The notes below the pieces were generated by a model. That model saw nothing but the letters and a program-made list of their open reading frames with translations. It made no database searches and was not told the origin of the DNA. From Bombiscardovia asteroides_K (lineage in GTDB: Bacteria > Actinomycetota > Actinomycetes > Actinomycetales > Bifidobacteriaceae), in assembly GCF_048001765.1 (NCBI RefSeq), contig NZ_CP181447.1, forward strand, positions 434,001 through 498,000: DNA of 64,000 nucleotides. The letters run 5' to 3'. Of this stretch, positions 52,801 through 64,000 are shown piece after piece. The translations under genes were made by a program, and so were the position numbers. Positions within the stretch are counted from its first letter, which is position 1. Every line of letters begins with the position of its first letter.

Positions 52801-53462
52801 CCGAACCCGGCACCGCCGTGGCCACTCCGGTCTTCGACGGCGTGCGTCAGGATGCCCTGAACGGTCTGCTCAAGACCACCCTGCCCAACCGTGACGGCGA
52901 GCGCCTGGTGGGCGACGACGGCAAGGCCGTGCTCTACGACGGCCGCACCGGCGAGCCCTTCACCAAGCCCATCTCCGTGGGCTACATGTACATGCTCAAG
53001 CTCCACCACCTGGTCGACGACAAGATCCACGCCCGGTCCACCGGCCCCTACTCGATGATCACCCAGCAGCCCCTGGGCGGCAAGGCCCAGTTCGGTGGCC
53101 AGCGCTTCGGCGAGATGGAGGTCTGGGCCCTGGAGGCCTACGGTGCCGCCTACACCCTGCACGAGATGATGACCACCAAGTCCGACGACGTGGACGGCCG
53201 CGTCCGGGCTTACGGAGCCATCGTGCGCGGGGAGAACCTGCCGGCGGCCGGCATCCCCGAATCCTTCAAGGTGCTGCTCAAGGAGATGCAGTCGCTCTCC
53301 TTGAACGTGGAGGTGCTCAACGCGGAAGGCAACGTGATCGAGATGAAGGACGAGGACGACGACCCGAGCGCCGCCTCCGACGACCTGGGCTTCAACATCG
53401 GCGCCCGCCCGGACGCCGCCGCCAAGGCCGACCAGTCCGCTCCCGAACCGGAGTACCGCTGA
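49896..53462 (+). CDS. rpoB: DNA-directed RNA polymerase beta subunit
   Basis: 1188 residues from a TTG start at 49896 (AAGGAACG 6 nt upstream, no better ATG). All core regions are present: fork loop and rifampicin region QLSQFMDQNNPL, active-site region RHGNKGVIS and the C-terminal clamp segment with GGKAQFGGQRFGEMEVWALE. The residue matching E. coli His526 is Asn449, and Ser522 is Ala. The C-terminus is a 40-residue acidic tail. It has its own promoter and leader and is followed by a hairpin, then rpoC. Confidence 0.98.
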   Translation: MAANKAVSSTTATQARADEHDIKLHKATDRVNFGSIREPIEVPYLLGVQTDSFDWLVGNDRWKKRVEEDQVNGTHTVAPVSGLDEVFQEISPIENFAQTMSLTFSDPYFEEPRHTVQECKEKDYTYSAPLYVNAEFENGDTGEIKSQTVFMGDFPLQTPHGTFIIGGSERVIVSQLVRSPGVYFDRTQDRNSDKEVFGAKIIPSRGAWLEFEIDKRDVLGVRVDRKRKQSAIVFLMAIGMTKPQIRKAFKGYPLVLDALEKETIETQDEALTDLYRKIRPADTASPEAGRNLLDSFYFNTKRYDLARVGRYKINRKLGLEADFNDRSLHPEDIIATLKYLVTLHAGGQTFPGRRDGQDIELRVDVDDIDHFGNRRIRQVGELIQNQLRTGLSRMERVVRERMTTQDAEAITPQSLINIRPVNATIKEFFGTSQLSQFMDQNNPLAGVTNKRRLSALGPGGLSRDRASMEVRDVHPSHYGRMCPIESPEGPNIGLIGSLATFARVNPFGFIETPYRKVIDGQVTDDVVYMTADQESEHTIAQANQEIDETGHFVEDEALVRDAEAEAKDVPVSQVDLMDVSPRQMVSVGASLIPFLEHDEGHRALMGTNMQRQAVPLVKSERPLVGTGSEWRSAIDSGDVILAEKPGVVTYVSADIIRVMNDDGTQSSYKLAKFQRSNQTTCYNQVPLIKDGERVEAGTVLADGPATEKGEMALGKNVLVAFMPWNGYNYEDAVIISQRLVQDDTLSSIHIEEYETDARETKLGAEEITRDLPNVGEDAVANLDERGIIRIGAEVEAGDILVGKVTPKGETELTPEERLLRAIFGEKSREVRDTSLRVPHGETGTVIEVKEVTREDAEEDGDELPNGVNRMIRVYIAQHRKITQGDKLSGRHGNKGVISRILPEEDMPFMADGTPIDIMLNPLGVPSRMNLGQVLELHLGWIAHSGWDISLDPDLEAEWKKHIPAGAEKAEPGTAVATPVFDGVRQDALNGLLKTTLPNRDGERLVGDDGKAVLYDGRTGEPFTKPISVGYMYMLKLHHLVDDKIHARSTGPYSMITQQPLGGKAQFGGQRFGEMEVWALEAYGAAYTLHEMMTTKSDDVDGRVRAYGAIVRGENLPAAGIPESFKVLLKEMQSLSLNVEVLNAEGNVIEMKDEDDDPSAASDDLGFNIGARPDAAAKADQSAPEPEYR

Positions 53463-53475
53463 ACCACCAGTCACA

Positions 53476-53500
53476 GGGATGCCCGCCTGAAGGGCATCCC
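53476..53500 (+). other. Hairpin between rpoB and rpoC
   Basis: Perfect 9-bp stem GGGATGCCC/GGGCATCCC with a 7-nt loop and no T tract, 13 bp after the rpoB stop. More likely an RNA-processing or stability element than a terminator. Confidence 0.6.
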
Positions 53501-53550
53501 GCCAAGAGGCAAACTTCAGAGCAGTTACAAGATCAGAGACAGGACACAGA

Positions 53551-57711
<4,161 letters not shown>

Positions 57712-57794
57712 GTGTATGCACGACCAGTAGCCGCAGATCCGCTTGGACCGGATAACCCGGCCCGGCGGATTCGGCCGCAGGATATGTGATAAAG

Positions 57795-57842
57795 AATGAG
57801 GGCCCATGCGATCTTAGTGATTGCACGGGCCCTCATTTTGTT
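57795..57842. terminator. Bidirectional terminator between rpoC and the transglutaminase-like gene
   Basis: Perfect 11-bp outer stem AATGAGGGCCC/GGGCCCTCATT (57795-57805 and 57827-57837) with a further 7-bp inner stem. TTTTGTTTT follows on the plus strand and CTTT on the minus strand. Serves both convergent units. Confidence 0.88.
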
Positions 57843-57872
57843 TTCCCGCTGTCCGGGTTCTCGGCGGACGGG

Positions 57873-60284
57873 TCAGCGCAGGTGCCTAAGGGAAAGCAGG
57901 GTGCGCCAACGTCGGGTTCGCGGCAGGGATGTCAGGATGGCGGATCGAAGCTTGTCCACCAGTTGCCAGCAATCCTCGGCCTCCTGCTCATCTGAAGGGT
58001 TCTGGTCGAACGAGGCCTGATCCGCCATACTGCGCAGTCGATCCAGATCCCCGCGCAGTCCGGACGACGAGGACCCTGGGGGGTCGGTCAGCAGGGTCTG
58101 GGCGATTAGAGCCGCCTGTTCGCTGCGGGTGCCATCCATAGACAAGCCGGTCTGTCTGCCCAGGTTGCCGATCTGTCGCCAGCCGGCACGGATACGGGTC
58201 TTCGGATCGCCGTTCGACCGGGCCCGTCGACGCAGCCAGGACTTGATGGTCAGCAGGAGCAAAACCAGCAGAGCAGGCAGCCAGAGTGGCACTGTCCAGA
58301 GCGTCGCTTTGGCTACCAAGGGTCCGTACCGCTTCCAGAAGGAGGGTAAAGACTGCCGCGATGCCTCCTGGCCGCCAACGGTGGTTCTGCCTTGGGTAGC
58401 TCTGTCGTCACGAGGAGGATCGACCAGCGGGGGCGGTGGCTGGCGGACCAGGGTCTGCGGATCGGGCGGTGTGGAGTCCAGGGACTTGTCCGGGGTCTTG
58501 GTCTCCGGTGGCGTGGGGTAGAAGGGGACCCACCCGAGTCCCTTGAGATTGATCTCCACCCAGGCTTGGGCATCGCGTCCTGTGAAGTCGATTCGGGTGC
58601 TCCCGTCCGCCTGAGTCCTGGTCCGTGCCCGGCTGATGGAGCCGTCACGATTCTTGGGCAGGAATCCCAGGACCACCCGGGATGGCAGACCCATCTGCCT
58701 GGCCAGGAGGGCCATGGCCGAGGCGTATTGTTCGCTGTCGCCCACCATGGCCTGGCCCTGCAGGAGCTGATTGATTCGATAGTCGCCATGACCGGAGGGC
58801 GAGGGATAGTCGCCGGCCAGACCATGGGAGAACCATCCTTCCTGATGCAGCCGTTCCTCGATGGCCAGCGCCCTGGCGCCGCCGCGCGCCTGCATGGAGG
58901 TCATGGAGGCAGCCGCCTTGGGCAGGCTCTCGGGCGCATCCGCCAGGGGAGGCACCTGTGCATCTCCCGGATCGCTGTCGGCTATGCGACGGGCTGCGGG
59001 TCGGTCTTCGGCCACGCCGTGCACCGTATATCTGGCTCCGGCCTGCAGGGCCTGATTGGTCAGTACGGTGTCTGTGGCCTTGTTGAAGTAGAGGTCCTTC
59101 CGTTGCAGGCCCCGATCCGTATCGATGCCGTTGACCTGTCCGGCGGAAGGCAGCCAGGCGTGGTCGAATCCCTCCCGAATCAGAAAGGTTGCGGTAAAAG
59201 GCTGTCCGGTCTGTTCACCGTTTTTGGCCTTGCTCTGCTGGGTTTCTGTGCGGATCTGGGCACCGATGCGCCGGTAGTCGGCGGCTCCAGCGCCTGATGA
59301 GTCGGACAGATTCCAGACCTTGCCGTCATAACGGTCCATGACGGCCATTCGGACCGGCATGCCGGCGGGCAGGTTGCGGACCGTGACCAGGGTATCGTCG
59401 CGATGGCGTTTGATATAGGCGCGGTAATCGCTCAAGGGGCTGGTGAACTGGTAAGGGTCCATGGGGGGCTGATAGTGGTCTCGGATGATCAGCCGGGTCG
59501 GGGCAGGCAGCAGTCCAGCGGAGAAAATCAGTCCGGCTGTCAATGCCAGGGTCAGAAGCGTGGATGCAAGTCCTTGCAGGCGCAGCAGACCCAGTCCGCT
59601 GGCGCACCAGATTAGCAGGAGCAGCCACAGGATGCCGCCCGTCAATGCCGGGTGGAGGCCTTTGCTGGTGCCCAGGACGGCTGACACAGCCATGGTGGCC
59701 AGGATGGGCAGGGTGGCTGCCAGGACGGCCACCGGGTGCGCCGGCCGTCCCAGGTTGCGACCCAGGCCATGGCGGGCCAGCAACACGGCCAGATAAGAGG
59801 TCCAGAGCATCAGCGTCCACAGGGCCATCAGTCCGCCGGCTTCCTGACCAAGTGGCGGGTCGATGGCTGCCAGGGTCTTGAACGCGCCGAAGGTGGCGGA
59901 CCACCCTTGTGTCAGGGTTGCCCAGGTGGGCAGGACGTGTGCCAGAGTGGTCCCGTTCAGGGCGAAGATGGGACCCAGCAGGAATTGGGCCGCAATCAGC
60001 AGCAGAGGTTGCAGGAGGGCTGTGGCAATACCACGGCGGGGGAGCAAGGCAATCATCAGTCCGACCAGGCAGGCTACGGCCCCCACTGTCAGCCAGAGGG
60101 GCAGGCTGCCGTAGACCGGAAGCAACTGCAGTCCGGCCAGCAGATTGAGGGGGGCAAGTGCGGCGACCAGAATGATAGGGGAGCGGCGCCCGGTGGGGTC
60201 GACAGTGGATTGCAGACCTGCCCGGTCAATCAGGCGTATGGGCTCCCTCTGGACTTGGTCCATCCATGATGCAGATGTGCTCAT
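57873..60284 (-). CDS. Transglutaminase-like membrane protein lacking the catalytic triad
   Basis: 803 residues of the TgpA layout: six to seven N-terminal membrane helices, an external region, a transglutaminase-like core (about 490-600), a membrane helix near 685 and a cytoplasmic C-terminal domain. In the core, the expected Cys of the GDCEQ-type motif is Ser517 (VGDSEQYASAMALLAR), the His before AWVE is Gln573 (RDAQAWVEINL), and the Asp of the FDPTP-type motif is Tyr (VPFYPTP). A cysteine-based reaction is thus ruled out, and a binding or scaffold role is likely. Its ATG overlaps the stop of the DUF58 gene upstream. Confidence 0.88.
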   Translation of the reverse strand: MSTSASWMDQVQREPIRLIDRAGLQSTVDPTGRRSPIILVAALAPLNLLAGLQLLPVYGSLPLWLTVGAVACLVGLMIALLPRRGIATALLQPLLLIAAQFLLGPIFALNGTTLAHVLPTWATLTQGWSATFGAFKTLAAIDPPLGQEAGGLMALWTLMLWTSYLAVLLARHGLGRNLGRPAHPVAVLAATLPILATMAVSAVLGTSKGLHPALTGGILWLLLLIWCASGLGLLRLQGLASTLLTLALTAGLIFSAGLLPAPTRLIIRDHYQPPMDPYQFTSPLSDYRAYIKRHRDDTLVTVRNLPAGMPVRMAVMDRYDGKVWNLSDSSGAGAADYRRIGAQIRTETQQSKAKNGEQTGQPFTATFLIREGFDHAWLPSAGQVNGIDTDRGLQRKDLYFNKATDTVLTNQALQAGARYTVHGVAEDRPAARRIADSDPGDAQVPPLADAPESLPKAAASMTSMQARGGARALAIEERLHQEGWFSHGLAGDYPSPSGHGDYRINQLLQGQAMVGDSEQYASAMALLARQMGLPSRVVLGFLPKNRDGSISRARTRTQADGSTRIDFTGRDAQAWVEINLKGLGWVPFYPTPPETKTPDKSLDSTPPDPQTLVRQPPPPLVDPPRDDRATQGRTTVGGQEASRQSLPSFWKRYGPLVAKATLWTVPLWLPALLVLLLLTIKSWLRRRARSNGDPKTRIRAGWRQIGNLGRQTGLSMDGTRSEQAALIAQTLLTDPPGSSSSGLRGDLDRLRSMADQASFDQNPSDEQEAEDCWQLVDKLRSAILTSLPRTRRWRTLLSLRHLR

Positions 60285-61528
60285 GGCTGGTTCTCCAAGA
60301 GGATGGGAAGGTCCTGCAGGCTGCCCAGAACGGCGTTGGCCAGGCCTGGCTGCGTCTGCAGACTTGGATTGGCATCCAGGTCAGCAGCCAGCAGCATGAC
60401 CGGGGAGGAGCTCTGGGCAGATTCACCCGCCAGGGCTGAGGCCTGGTGGTCGCCCAGCGAACCGGTTATCAGAATGGTCAGGCTGGTTCGTTCGGGAGCG
60501 TCAGACAGGTCTGGCTTGTCGTAGCTGTCCTGGCTGGGGCGGATGGCACTGCAGGCATCCAGAAAGTTTCTGGGATCCTCCGTGGGCAGGATGGTTCCAT
60601 GGGCGTTGGAATCGTCGGGTTCCGGGGCCACCGCTTGCAGCCGACGGCCATCAAGCAGGCATCGGCAGCCCAGGGAGGCGTAGATTTCAACTGCCAGCTC
60701 GAACTCATCAGCATTCCGGTATGAGGTGGCCTTGCCGTCCAGAATCAGTTCGGTCCTGGTGCGCAGGGTGGGCTCGTACTGGCGGACCATCAGGGTGCCG
60801 GTCCTGGCAGTGGACAGCCAGTGGACCCGTTTCATATCGTCGCCCGGAGCATAGGGGCGCAGGGCATGGAATTCCAGGTCGTCGTCGACAATGCCCGGGC
60901 CGGGATCCCCCTCCAGGTCGCGTTCCAGTCCGACTTTAAGTGGCGGCAGGGCCACCGTGCGGGGATGGATGTAGAGTTTTCGGGCGCCAGTCAGGATTCG
61001 GCGGCGGCGGATGAGTCCCAGCGGGTCACCTGCCTCCATGGTCACCGGGCCCAGGTCAATCACGCCACGGGACCTGGCTTCCATCTTCAAGCGGATCTGG
61101 TGACTCTGGCCGGGAGCCAGGGCTGGCAGTGGTGTCATGATGGTTCCCTGGCCCAGGGTCAGACCGATTCGGCCGCGGCGGGTGGAGCGGCTGCCCGGAT
61201 TGGTCAGAACCAGGACCAGCTCAGCCTGGCCGCCCACCTCCAGACGGCCCTGGTCCAGACTCGTTTCAGCGCTACAGGACAGGTTGCCCATGCTCATCAG
61301 CAACCCCAGCAGCAGCATGCCTGCACCAAGCAAAGCGCCCGCCAGCAGTTCACGCCAACCAGTCGGGACGAAGGCCAGAGCACAAATGAGCGCGGCCAAG
61401 GCCATAGCCCGACCCAGGGCAGTGACCGACTGCCAGAGATCAGCGGTCTGGGATCGCAGGCCCTGTCTGGATCCTGTCGAGGATGTCGATCTTGCCTCCG
61501 GGGCAGGTCGGCGGGCGAAGGCGGTCAT
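60281..61528 (-). CDS. DUF58-domain membrane protein
   Basis: 415 residues. Two adjacent N-terminal membrane helices (about 42-82), a beta-rich segment, then the DUF58 signature HALRPYAPGDDMKRVHW and a von Willebrand A-like C-terminal half (ELILDG near its start). DUF58 proteins nearly always accompany MoxR ATPases and membrane transglutaminase-fold proteins, as here. It overlaps the downstream gene by 4 bp and begins 3 bp after moxR. The cluster probably acts in envelope assembly or stress. The exact role is unknown. Confidence 0.88.
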   Translation of the reverse strand: MTAFARRPAPEARSTSSTGSRQGLRSQTADLWQSVTALGRAMALAALICALAFVPTGWRELLAGALLGAGMLLLGLLMSMGNLSCSAETSLDQGRLEVGGQAELVLVLTNPGSRSTRRGRIGLTLGQGTIMTPLPALAPGQSHQIRLKMEARSRGVIDLGPVTMEAGDPLGLIRRRRILTGARKLYIHPRTVALPPLKVGLERDLEGDPGPGIVDDDLEFHALRPYAPGDDMKRVHWLSTARTGTLMVRQYEPTLRTRTELILDGKATSYRNADEFELAVEIYASLGCRCLLDGRRLQAVAPEPDDSNAHGTILPTEDPRNFLDACSAIRPSQDSYDKPDLSDAPERTSLTILITGSLGDHQASALAGESAQSSSPVMLLAADLDANPSLQTQPGLANAVLGSLQDLPILLENQP

Positions 61529-61531
61529 GGG

Positions 61532-63052
61532 TCACTGCTCTCCTGTGGGGACTGGGACCTTGGCCAGGGCTTCGGCCAGCGCCTGGTGTTCATCCATGTC
61601 CGCCAGCCTGCTCTTGGCCGTCAGAATCAGCCGGTGGGCCAGGATGGGGTCGACCAGTTGTTTGACATCGTCGGGGATCACGTAGTCGCGGCCCTGGGCG
61701 CAGGCCCGGATCCTGGCGCAACGGACCAGAGCCAGTCCGCCTCTGATGGAGGAGCCGACCCGGATGGCGGGGCTGTGCCGCGTGGCTTCGATGATGTGGA
61801 TGACGTATTCCATGATGGAGGAATCACAGAAGACCTTGGAGGCGCAGGCGGCCATGGCCTCCACCTGGCTGGCATCGACCACCGGTTTGACCAGGCCGGC
61901 CCGGTCACGGATGTCGGCTTCTTGAAGGATGCGCATACTGGCATCATGCCCCGGTGCCCCAAGCGAGGTGCGGATCAGAAAGCGGTCCATCTGAGCCTCG
62001 GGCAGGGCATAGGTGCCTAGCTGCTCGATAGGATTCTGGGTGGCCATAACCATGAATGGCCGGGGTAGGCGGTAGGTGCGCCCATCCACGGTCACCTGGC
62101 CTTCCTCCATGACCTCCAGCAGGGCCGACTGGGTCTTGGGGGAGGCTCTGTTGATCTCGTCAGCCAGAACCAGAGAGGCGAAGACCGGACCGGGCCGGAA
62201 GGAGAATCGTCCTTGAGCCTGGTCGTAGAAGGTCACGCCCAGCAGATCGGAGGGCAGCAGGTCGGGGGTGAACTGGATCCGCTTGCAGTCCACAGCAATG
62301 GAGGCGGCCAGTGCTCGTGACAGCTGGGTCTTGCCGGTGCCCGGATTGTCCTCTAGGAGCACATGGCCTCCCGCGATCAGTGCAGTGACACAGAGAGCAA
62401 TGGTCTCCTCCTTACCCAGCACCGCCTGGCCGACGTTGTCGACGATGGAGCGGAAGAGACTGGCGAAAGTCGACACATCCACGGCGGCTTGGCTGCGGCT
62501 TACTGCCTGTCTGTTGCCTGCGGCCTGGTCTTCTGATTCGGCGGCGGACCGCCGGTCCTGTCCGTTCTGTTCTGCCTGCCTGGGCTCGTCGGTCCTGACT
62601 TCGTATCCGGGAGCCGAGGTCCGCTCCAGCTGGGGGTGACGGGACTGATCGGTCACATCGACCAGGTCAGGCCTTGCAGAAGCTGGCGAGGACCGGTCGA
62701 ACAGGTCACGGGCCGGCTGACGGACGGGGATGGTCCCGTCTTCCACCATGGTGCGGTCCGATGGGACGGATTCTGCCCCGGTCTTCTGAGTTCTTCCTTG
62801 CCCGGCAGCCACAGGGATGCGGCCGGGCCGGGTCCGATCGTCGTTCGCCGCCAAGGAGGATTCCTGCTGACCCAAACCTGCCATGAGGGCCTGACGCTGT
62901 CGCTTCAGTACGTCCAGTCGGTCAGCGGGGATCCGTCGGCCTCCGCTGCCTGCCTCACGGATGGCCTTGGGTGCACTCCTCCTGGTCGCGTCATCCGGGA
63001 TGGTGCCGTCCTGCTGGATGGGTTCCTGTGCGTTTCGTTCATCCATGGTCAT
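61532..63052 (-). CDS. MoxR-family AAA+ ATPase with long disordered N-terminus
   Basis: 506 residues. The AAA+ core has Walker A NPGTGKT (Lys241), Walker B VLADEINRA, sensor 1 MVMATQNP and the arginine-finger region ALPEAQMDRF. MoxR proteins are usually about 320-350 residues with Walker A near residue 50. Here some 190 extra N-terminal residues are polar, rich in Arg, Gln, Asp and Ser, and look disordered. Chaperone-like remodelling of a partner, probably the DUF58 protein, is the family expectation. The ATG overlaps the upstream Fn3 gene stop (ATGA). Confidence 0.9.
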   Translation of the reverse strand: MTMDERNAQEPIQQDGTIPDDATRRSAPKAIREAGSGGRRIPADRLDVLKRQRQALMAGLGQQESSLAANDDRTRPGRIPVAAGQGRTQKTGAESVPSDRTMVEDGTIPVRQPARDLFDRSSPASARPDLVDVTDQSRHPQLERTSAPGYEVRTDEPRQAEQNGQDRRSAAESEDQAAGNRQAVSRSQAAVDVSTFASLFRSIVDNVGQAVLGKEETIALCVTALIAGGHVLLEDNPGTGKTQLSRALAASIAVDCKRIQFTPDLLPSDLLGVTFYDQAQGRFSFRPGPVFASLVLADEINRASPKTQSALLEVMEEGQVTVDGRTYRLPRPFMVMATQNPIEQLGTYALPEAQMDRFLIRTSLGAPGHDASMRILQEADIRDRAGLVKPVVDASQVEAMAACASKVFCDSSIMEYVIHIIEATRHSPAIRVGSSIRGGLALVRCARIRACAQGRDYVIPDDVKQLVDPILAHRLILTAKSRLADMDEHQALAEALAKVPVPTGEQ

Positions 63053-64000
63053 TCATCCTTGTCAGCTGATGGGACCCCTGACGGGTTAAGAGTCTTGTCG
63101 CTTGGCTTGTCGTCTTCCTTGGGCAGGGTCAGCTCCTTGGTGGCGGCGGGCGAATGGCCTTCGGACCCCACCCCACGGATGCGGGCGACAGCACGGAAGT
63201 TCAGCGTGGCGCCCGGCTTGGCGGATCCAGCGGGCAGGGTGATGACTTCACTGACCTCGGGCTGGTTGCAGGACAGTGTCCAGGAGGCCTTGTCGGGGTC
63301 GAGGCCATCGATGCTCACCTGGATGTCTGCGCAGGGTCGGCCGTGTTCGGCCCCGGAGTTCAAGACCAGCTTGACTTGGTCCTTGCCCTGGTACTCCAGA
63401 GTCTGGAACGCAGGCGGATCCGGATGAGACCAGGTGGCTCCGGAGGCCGAGGCCACAGGACCCGATCCGGCCATATTGGCGGGAGTCACGCTCACTGTGC
63501 AGGTGCCTCCTGCCTCGTCATGGGCCACGTCGAAGACCGCCTTGGTGGAGGTGGCCGACCGCCATCGTGGCGAACCGCAGCCGGAACCATCGGCGTGGAC
63601 CGTATAGCCCTTGATGGGTGAGCCATGATTCTCCGGTGGACGCCATGTGACGGTCAGGGTTTCCTTGCTGCCGCCGTCCACGGTCAGTGCCTGCACGCCT
63701 CCGGGAAGCGCGTCAGGTCGGGCCGCTGCCGGCGAGGAATCGGGGGACCAGCCGACCTGGTTGTGGGCTTGGACTGTGAAGGAGTAGTCATGGCCGTTGG
63801 CCAGCCCGTCGATCCTGCAGGTGACGGCATTGCCGCAGGAGCGTTGTCCCGAGCCTGCCGATGAAGTGTAAGTGACCCGGTACTCGTCCACGGGACTGCC
63901 GTTGACTGCACCCGGCTCCCAGGCCAGGAGCACCGTTCCGTCGCCCGCCTGGGCGGCCCCCACCAGCATCCTGGGGGCCTGCGGGCGGTCGATGATCCCC
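63049..64000 (-). CDS. Fibronectin type III-domain protein, C-terminal part (5' end outside window)
   Basis: About 317 residues visible; the frame stays open to the right edge with a Pro-rich domain junction (RPQAPRMLV), so the ATG at 63969 is internal. At least two Fn3-like domains: one with GDGTVLLAWEPG and NGHDYSFTVQAHNQVGWS, the next with TVTWRPPENHGSPIKGY, then a third divergent beta domain and a charged, probably disordered C-terminal tail. No membrane helix is seen in the visible part. As first gene of the Fn3-MoxR-DUF58-transglutaminase-like cluster it may be the exported substrate or surface partner. Confidence 0.82.
   Translation of the reverse strand, partial: GIIDRPQAPRMLVGAAQAGDGTVLLAWEPGAVNGSPVDEYRVTYTSSAGSGQRSCGNAVTCRIDGLANGHDYSFTVQAHNQVGWSPDSSPAAARPDALPGGVQALTVDGGSKETLTVTWRPPENHGSPIKGYTVHADGSGCGSPRWRSATSTKAVFDVAHDEAGGTCTVSVTPANMAGSGPVASASGATWSHPDPPAFQTLEYQGKDQVKLVLNSGAEHGRPCADIQVSIDGLDPDKASWTLSCNQPEVSEVITLPAGSAKPGATLNFRAVARIRGVGSEGHSPAATKELTLPKEDDKPSDKTLNPSGVPSADKDE

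Overview
The window looks like chromosomal DNA from a bifidobacterium: a high-G+C Gram-positive in which most coding sequence is visibly around 58-65% G+C with G/C-rich third codon positions. Pointers to the genus are the araB-araD-araA order, a DeoR-galT-galK block, the pairing of a UPF0237 ACT protein with a UPF0210 protein, trmL-mutY next to rpoB-rpoC, a sortase-dependent pilus locus, and an Fn3/MoxR/DUF58/transglutaminase-like cluster. A bee-gut Bifidobacterium (B. asteroides/indicum/coryneforme group) is my best guess, but I cannot confirm the species from sequence reading alone. The window is chromosomal housekeeping DNA with a few accessory surface loci. I saw no tRNA, rRNA, CRISPR array, transposase or phage gene.

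Layout. 1-3.2 kb: end of an L-arabinose catabolic operon (araB partial, araD, araA). 3.3-8.1 kb: pilus locus of a low-G+C major pilin, a second anchored pilin with an unusual LAATG sorting motif, and a class C sortase, separated by strong RNA hairpins. 8.2-11.7 kb: aldo/keto reductase, secreted or anchored HNH nuclease, MFS drug-type exporter. 12-15.9 kb: pstSCAB phosphate importer without phoU. 15.9-18.7 kb: AEC-type carrier, a tiny hydrophilic protein, and an AzgA-like purine permease. 18.9-24.6 kb (minus strand): a 1280-residue RCC1/InlB-repeat surface protein, a G5-domain cell-wall lytic protein and thioredoxin.

24.7-41.7 kb is a plus-strand run of metabolic and envelope genes: Nudix-like protein, alpha/beta hydrolase, NudC, L,D-transpeptidase, GcvH, APP1-type phosphatase, oligopeptidase B, LeuB, TM2 protein, lipoate ligase family, Crp-type regulator, class A PBP, Old-Yellow-Enzyme-type oxidoreductase and a dolichol-phosphate-mannose-synthase-like glycosyltransferase. 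42-45.5 kb carries deoR-galT-galK for the Leloir pathway. 45.5-49.7 kb carries the UPF0237/UPF0210 pair, trmL, mutY and a membrane-anchored protein of unknown function. 49.7-57.8 kb is rpoB-rpoC. 57.9-64 kb (minus) is an overlapping cluster of an Fn3 protein (cut by the right edge), MoxR ATPase, DUF58 protein and a transglutaminase-fold membrane protein that has lost its whole catalytic triad.

Three observations stand out. First, at least ten genes start with a TAnnnT box 6-8 nt before the ATG, often as TAGACTGGAG or a close variant, which predicts leaderless transcription and fixes several start codons. Second, the pilus locus has stacked hairpins between genes that could set pilin stoichiometry. 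Third, the transglutaminase-like protein has Ser, Gln and Tyr where Cys, His and Asp are expected.
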